This document shows positions 5,649-9,371 of a stretch of DNA of 9,371 nt, piece after piece. The stretch is from Chloroflexota bacterium (GTDB lineage: Bacteria > Chloroflexota > UBA5177 > JANWHV01), in contig JANWHV010000262.1 in NCBI GenBank assembly GCA_025450255.1, positions 1 to 9,371 of the forward strand, given 5' to 3'. Under the pieces are notes generated by a model. The model was given only the letters and a program-made list of their open reading frames with translations, was not told the origin of the DNA and did no database searches. The position numbers and the translations under genes were made by a program. Positions within the stretch are counted from its first letter, which is position 1; each line of letters starts with the position of its first letter.

Positions 5649-6749
5649 ATGGAACAAGAGTTGCACCTCGGAGCGCCGACGGAATGCCGCGACGGCCCGG
5701 CCGGCAAGCTCCGGCAGGTCGTGATCGACCGCGTCACAGAGAAGGTCACGTATCTCATTATTGACACGACTCCGCATTGGGGGTTCGCCGTGTTGGCGCC
5801 ACGGGCCTTGGTGGAGACGGCAGATCACGAGCATATCCAGCTCACCTGCACGCGGGAGGAGTTGGGTCGCTTGGACCGCTTTGAAGAGACCGTCTTCCTG
5901 CCACCAGACCGACCACACCCGACCTTCGGCTATCCGGCCGCCGGTTATTTCTACACTGAGGGCGTGGGGCCGATGGGGATGGGATCGGTGGGCCCGGGGC
6001 TGGCGGCGATGGGATGGCCGTCAATACCGCCCTCCGTGGTCGAGGAGCACCTACCGCCCGGCGGCGCGGCCATCGGTCCCGATGCCGCCATCGAGGCCGC
6101 GGACGGCGAACTCGGGCGGGTGGACGAGGTGCTCACGGACCCGGCCACCGGCAAGCTGACCCACCTGGTGGTGCGCCGCGGCCACCTTTTCGGTGCCCAT
6201 ACCCTCCTCGTGCCCGCCAGCGCGATCATCAAGGTGACGGACGAACGGGTGCAGCTGCGCTTCACCCGCGCCGAACTCGAGGCCGCGCTGCGACCAGCTG
6301 CGAAGGCGAAACTAGCGAGGACCATCGTGTTAGCCCTCTTCTCCACGCGCCAGCAGGCGGAGGCAGCCCTTACCGCGTTGGCAGCGGGTGGCTTCCCCGT
6401 CGAGGTCCTCTCGGCGGTGACGCCACAGGGACAGGCGGTGCGCTTCCCGAGCGGGCGAGAGCATCCAGGCGCGGGCGAGCGCCGGCACGTCGCCATGGGC
6501 GCAGTCGTGGGGGCCAATCCAGACGTAGTGCTGTTTGGCTACCTCCTCATCTGGGCGAGCGAGGCGACGGGAGGGCTCGTCGGACTCTTGACCAGCTTGG
6601 GTTCGTCCCCGGAGCAGGCAAAGCGCCTCACCGAGCAGGTCCGCACCGGGCAGTTCCTCGTCGCTGTGCAAGCTAGCGACGAGGAGACGAAGGCTTGGGC
6701 CCTTCTGGACCTCGCTGGTGGGAGCGAGGTGCAGCGCCTTCGGGCCTGA
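5649..6749 (+). CDS. PRC-barrel-like double domain protein with YflT/stress-protein tail (366 aa)
   Basis: The protein has three parts. Residues ~4-80 and ~142-212 are two PRC-barrel-like domains (first: GKLRQVVIDRVTEKVTYLII; second: ADGELGRVDEVLTDPATGKL followed by THLVVRRG and LFGAHTLLVPASAI). Between them (~92-135) is a linker rich in Gly, Pro and Met. Residues ~222-366 resemble the YflT/general-stress-protein-17M type: IVLALFSTRQQAEAALTALA, a Gly-rich hydrophobic centre (GGLVGLLTSLG) and SSPEQAKRLTEQVRTGQFLV. PRC barrels usually mediate protein or RNA contacts, and YflT-like proteins are stress-induced; the exact role is unknown. The centre at 293-315 is hydrophobic and could touch a membrane, but is short. 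The ATG at 5649 follows AAGGAA (5637-5642) by 6 bases. It stands alone: 184 bases of structured leader separate it from sdhC. Coding status is very secure, the domain calls fairly so. Confidence 0.88.
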   Translation: MEQELHLGAPTECRDGPAGKLRQVVIDRVTEKVTYLIIDTTPHWGFAVLAPRALVETADHEHIQLTCTREELGRLDRFEETVFLPPDRPHPTFGYPAAGYFYTEGVGPMGMGSVGPGLAAMGWPSIPPSVVEEHLPPGGAAIGPDAAIEAADGELGRVDEVLTDPATGKLTHLVVRRGHLFGAHTLLVPASAIIKVTDERVQLRFTRAELEAALRPAAKAKLARTIVLALFSTRQQAEAALTALAAGGFPVEVLSAVTPQGQAVRFPSGREHPGAGERRHVAMGAVVGANPDVVLFGYLLIWASEATGGLVGLLTSLGSSPEQAKRLTEQVRTGQFLVAVQASDEETKAWALLDLAGGSEVQRLRA

Positions 6750-6861
6750 GCCGGGCAGGGTCTTGAGAGCTCGAAAAGGTCAGGGGTATGCGGCCCGCTG
6801 TTTCTTCCGGTCCACACCCTTTGGCCGTCCGTCTCTGCGACCTCTGGCCCGCGCCGCCGTC

Positions 6862-6941
6862 AGGGTGACTTCACCCTCGCTGCCTCGCTGGCGGCGAGGC
6901 TACTGCCACAGTAGTGTAGGCTAGTTGCGCGCGTGAGCGCG
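6862..6941 (+). promoter_or_regulatory. Array of four consecutive hairpins/dyads upstream of sdhC
   Basis: Four perfect stems follow one another. AGGGTG/CACCCT (6862-6867 with 6872-6877; the whole dyad is AGGGTGACTTCACCCT). GCCTCGC/GCGAGGC (6882-6888 with 6894-6900). CTACTG/CAGTAG (6900-6905 with 6909-6914). CGCGC/GCGCG (6928-6932 with 6937-6941). No T-run follows any of them, so they are not ordinary intrinsic terminators, though one may end the PRC transcript. They could form a structured sdh leader, or the first and third dyads could be protein operators. The last stem covers the GTG at 6933, arguing against that codon as the sdhC start. Confidence 0.45.
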
Positions 6942-6989
6942 AGGTCGCGTCTGGGCGATGAGTGGCTGGCCGAATCTGGAGTGGAGCTC

Positions 6990-7742
6990 GTGTCAGTTGT
7001 AATAAGGCGCAACACGACGGCGTATATCGCCATCAAGACCATGGCGGGGCGGACGTGGTGGTGGCAGCCGGCAGCCGTGGTCGCCGTCCTGGTCGCCTTC
7101 AGCGTCTACGTGATCTGGGCGGCGCTGCAAGGCGAGGGCTACGCCGCGCCGTACCTCTCCCCCTTCTACTCGCCGCGCGTCGCCCCCTTGGGGCCGATTC
7201 CTGGGGCCTTTCTCGTGCTCTGGGTGCCGCTTGGCTTTCGCGCCACCTGCTACTACTACCGCAAGGCCTACTACCGCTCCTTCTTCTGGGATCCGCCCGC
7301 CTGCGCGCGACCGGAGCTGCGGAGCAGCGGCTACCAGGGCGAACGCCGGTTCCCCTTCATCCTGAACAATGGACACCGCTTCTTCCTGTACCTGGCGATC
7401 GTCGTCGTCGCCGTCCTCTGGTACGACACCGCGCGCGCCTTTGACTTCGGCGGCCACTTCGGCATCGGCGCGGGGTCACTGATCTTGCTCGCCAACGTCG
7501 TGCTGCTGTCGTTGTACACGTTCTCCTGCCACTCGCTGCGCCATCTCGTCGGTGGCGGCGTGGCCTGTTTTTCCTGTGTCATAGCCGGGCGCAGCCGCCA
7601 CACCCTGTGGCGTTGGGTGAGCACACTCAATCCGCACCATCCGCAGTTTGCCTGGTGGAGCCTGTTCTCGGTACTGGCTGCCGATATCTACATCCGGCTG
7701 CTGCTGGCCGGCATCATCATGGACCCGAGGTGGGTGTTGTAA
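6990..7742 (+). CDS. sdhC: Succinate dehydrogenase membrane anchor, mycobacterial Sdh1 type
   Basis: The membrane subunit that should pass electrons from the SdhA/SdhB head to quinone. Five hydrophobic helices are visible, roughly WWWQPAAVVAVLVAFSVYVIW, IPGAFLVLWVPLGFRATCYY, HRFFLYLAIVVVAVLWYDTA, SLILLANVVLLSLYTFSCHS and FAWWSLFSVLAADIYIRLLL. Typical motifs of this subfamily are PYLSPFYSP, FRATCYYYRKAYY, SCHSLRHLVGG and LNPHHPQFAW. This is not the classical three-helix cytochrome b. For the Mycobacterium smegmatis Sdh1 relative a membrane-embedded Rieske-type FeS cluster has been reported; the conserved Cys and His of TCYYY and SCHSLRH are the obvious candidates here. The start is uncertain: GTG 6990 (GGAG at 6978-6981, 8 bases away) is preferred; ATG 7041 (M of MAGRTWWW) or GTG 6933 are alternatives. 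The stop overlaps the sdhA start (TAATG), implying translational coupling. Confidence 0.85.
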   Translation: MSVVIRRNTTAYIAIKTMAGRTWWWQPAAVVAVLVAFSVYVIWAALQGEGYAAPYLSPFYSPRVAPLGPIPGAFLVLWVPLGFRATCYYYRKAYYRSFFWDPPACARPELRSSGYQGERRFPFILNNGHRFFLYLAIVVVAVLWYDTARAFDFGGHFGIGAGSLILLANVVLLSLYTFSCHSLRHLVGGGVACFSCVIAGRSRHTLWRWVSTLNPHHPQFAWWSLFSVLAADIYIRLLLAGIIMDPRWVL

Positions 7743-9371
7743 TGGCCGCGCTGACCGATCGTTTTGAAAGTCACGAGTACGACGTTGTGGTGCTGGGCGC
7801 CGGCGGCGCCGGACTGCGTGCCGCGATCGCCGCCTCGTCCTCCGGGCGTAGCGTGGCGTTGATCTGCAAGTCCTTGCTGGGCAAGGCCCACACTGTAATG
7901 GCGGAAGGGGGCATTGCTGCATCGCTCGGCAACGTCGACCCGGCCGACAACTGGCAGGTCCACTTTGGCGACACGATGCGCGGCGGCCAGATGATCAACG
8001 ACTGGCACATGACGGAGATCTTCGCCAAGGAAGTGCCGGAACGAGTCTACGAGTTGGAACGCTGGGGGGCGCTGTTCGACCGGACGCCCCAGGGGAAAAT
8101 CTCCCAACGTCCCTTCGGCGCTCATACTTACCGCCGTCTCTGCCATGTCGGCGACCGCACCGGGCTGGAGTTGATCCGTACCTTGCAGGACCGCGGTGTC
8201 CACAGCGGCATCGACGTCTTCATGGAGCACACAACGACGCGACTCTTTACCGACGAGGGCCGCATTGCCGGCGTCTTCGGCTACAAGCGGGAGGATGGCC
8301 GGCTCTTCCTGTTCCGCGCCAAGTCGGTGGTGCTGGCGACCGGCGGCTTCGGCAAGGTCTACAAAGTGACCTCCAACTCCTGGGAGAGCACGGGCGATGG
8401 CGTGGCCATGGCCTACGAGGCCGGGGCGGTGCTGCGAGATATGGAAATGGTGCAGTTCCACCCTACCGGCATGGTTTGGCCGCCCGGTGTGCGCGGCATC
8501 CTCGTCACCGAGGCCGTACGCGGCGAGGGCGGGCTGCTCTACAACGCCAAGAACGAGCGATTCATGCTGGAGTACGACTCCAAGAAGAAGGAGCTCTCCT
8601 CGCGCGACGTGGTGGCGCGGTCCATTTACAAGGAGGTGCAGGCCGGGCGCGGCAGCGAGCACGGGGGCGCCTACCTTGACGTGACCCACCGCGGTGCTGA
8701 CTACATCAAGCGCAAGCTGCCGAGCATGTACGAGCAGTTCCTCCACCTGGCCGACGTCGATATCACCAAGGAGCGCATGGAAGTCGCGCCCACGATCCAC
8801 TACGCGATGGGCGGTATCGACGTGGAGGCGGAGACGGGGGCGACGAGCCTGCTGGGACTCTATGCCGCGGGGGAGTGCGCCGCCGGCTTGCACGGGGCCA
8901 ACCGCTTGGGCGGCAACTCTCTTGGCGACCTGTTGGTCTTCGGCAAGCGCGCCGGCGAAGCGGCCGCTGCCTATGCCCAGGCGCAGCCGGCGGCGCCGCA
9001 AGTGGACGACCGCCAGATCGAAGCCGAGATGGCCCTGCTGGTTGGCCCCTTCGAGAGCGACGGCCAGGAGAACCCGTACCTCTACCACGCCGAAATACAA
9101 GAACTCATGAGCACGCACGCCGCTATCGCCCGCGACCAGGACTTGCTGGACAAGGGTCTGGCGAAGTTACAGCGATTACAGGCGCGGGCCAAGGACCTGC
9201 ACGTCGAAGGGTCGCGGATGTTCAATCCCGGCTGGCACACGGCACGCGACGACCTGTTCATGTTGACGATCAGCGAGGCGATCTTGCGCACCGCCGCCGT
9301 TCGTACGGAGAGCAGGGGGGCGCACTGGCGCACCGACTATCCCGACAAGGACCCGGCGCAGGAGCGGGTGA
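7742..9371 (+). CDS. sdhA: Succinate dehydrogenase/fumarate reductase flavoprotein subunit (partial, runs off window)
   Basis: The catalytic FAD subunit of complex II, oxidising succinate to fumarate in the TCA cycle; with SdhB and SdhC it sits on the cytoplasmic membrane. The window holds 543 codons without a stop. Visible features are the dinucleotide-binding GAGGAGLRAA (19-28), KAHTVMAEGG with His50 as the expected covalent FAD site, HPTG (His240), RGEGG (260-264), SSRD with the proton-shuttling Arg at 288, HYAMGG (His353) and HGANRLGGNSL (His384, Arg388). All key residues are present. The wording (FGDTMRGG, SQRPFG, VTSNSWE) is that of the Sdh1 type, agreeing with the anchor next door. The ATG at 7742 shares its A with the sdhC stop. 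The 3' end, and probably sdhB after it, lie outside. The long open frame on the opposite strand (7688-9118) is a GC-driven shadow of this gene. Confidence 0.96.
   Translation, partial: MAALTDRFESHEYDVVVLGAGGAGLRAAIAASSSGRSVALICKSLLGKAHTVMAEGGIAASLGNVDPADNWQVHFGDTMRGGQMINDWHMTEIFAKEVPERVYELERWGALFDRTPQGKISQRPFGAHTYRRLCHVGDRTGLELIRTLQDRGVHSGIDVFMEHTTTRLFTDEGRIAGVFGYKREDGRLFLFRAKSVVLATGGFGKVYKVTSNSWESTGDGVAMAYEAGAVLRDMEMVQFHPTGMVWPPGVRGILVTEAVRGEGGLLYNAKNERFMLEYDSKKKELSSRDVVARSIYKEVQAGRGSEHGGAYLDVTHRGADYIKRKLPSMYEQFLHLADVDITKERMEVAPTIHYAMGGIDVEAETGATSLLGLYAAGECAAGLHGANRLGGNSLGDLLVFGKRAGEAAAAYAQAQPAAPQVDDRQIEAEMALLVGPFESDGQENPYLYHAEIQELMSTHAAIARDQDLLDKGLAKLQRLQARAKDLHVEGSRMFNPGWHTARDDLFMLTISEAILRTAAVRTESRGAHWRTDYPDKDPAQERV

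Noticed and set aside
5951..6517. 188-codon open frame on the minus strand within the PRC-barrel gene
   Set aside because: Low-complexity Ser/Thr/Pro/Ala-rich translation without motifs; the plus-strand gene is clearly the coding one.
6014..6676. 220-codon plus-strand frame overlapping the PRC-barrel gene
   Set aside because: Arg/Gly-rich out-of-frame translation of the real gene with no domain.
6750..6860. Intrinsic terminator after the PRC-barrel gene
   Set aside because: No GC stem followed by a T-run was found in this part; the nearby dyads (6862 onward) also lack T-runs.
7688..9118. 476-codon open frame on the minus strand
   Set aside because: It is fully antisense to sdhA, whose catalytic motifs are all intact. 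The translation is His/Val/Leu-rich with no recognisable domain, typical of a GC-rich shadow frame.
1..9371. CRISPR arrays, tRNA, rRNA or a complete insertion sequence
   Set aside because: No regularly spaced direct repeats, no tRNA-like cloverleaf or CCA end, no rRNA signatures and no paired terminal repeats around a transposase were seen.

Overview
The window is GC-rich bacterial chromosome. The best lineage clue is the sdhC-sdhA pair at the right end, whose membrane subunit is of the mycobacterial Sdh1 type and not the classical cytochrome b type. Together with the PRC-barrel/YflT-like stress protein and the GMC-oxidoreductase relic, this suggests Chloroflexota (Thermomicrobia-like) or a high-GC actinobacterium. 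That placement is an inference from family memory, not a search result.

Left part (1-3208): a small 64-residue ORF with a good ribosome binding site precedes an intact M20 metallopeptidase (350-1747). Convergent to it, only 23 bases away, is a membrane-anchored c-di-GMP phosphodiesterase of the HD-GYP class. Its first transmembrane segment lies in another reading frame, so the gene appears broken, or mis-sequenced, by a single extra base near 2995.

Middle part (3209-5648): an island of gene decay around one intact gene. It holds the C-terminal relic of a GMC oxidoreductase (3468-3928) with an internal deletion, a frameshift and a lost active-site histidine. It also holds two small ORFs (4022-4087 and 4168-4320), an intact ferredoxin-NADP-reductase-like flavoprotein (4357-5118), a cluster of hairpins that includes a 15-bp stem presenting a perfect anti-Shine-Dalgarno complement, the first ~20 codons of a zinc alcohol dehydrogenase (5341), and possible scraps of mobile-element genes.

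Right part (5649-9371): a 366-residue protein with two PRC-barrel-like domains and a YflT-like tail, then a leader with four back-to-back hairpins (6862-6941), then sdhC and sdhA overlapping by one base. sdhA runs off the window after 543 codons. The iron-sulfur subunit gene is expected beyond the edge.

No rRNA, tRNA, CRISPR array or complete insertion sequence was seen. The strongest observations are the two broken genes, the hairpin arrays at 5188-5254 and 6862-6941, and the Sdh1-type membrane anchor.
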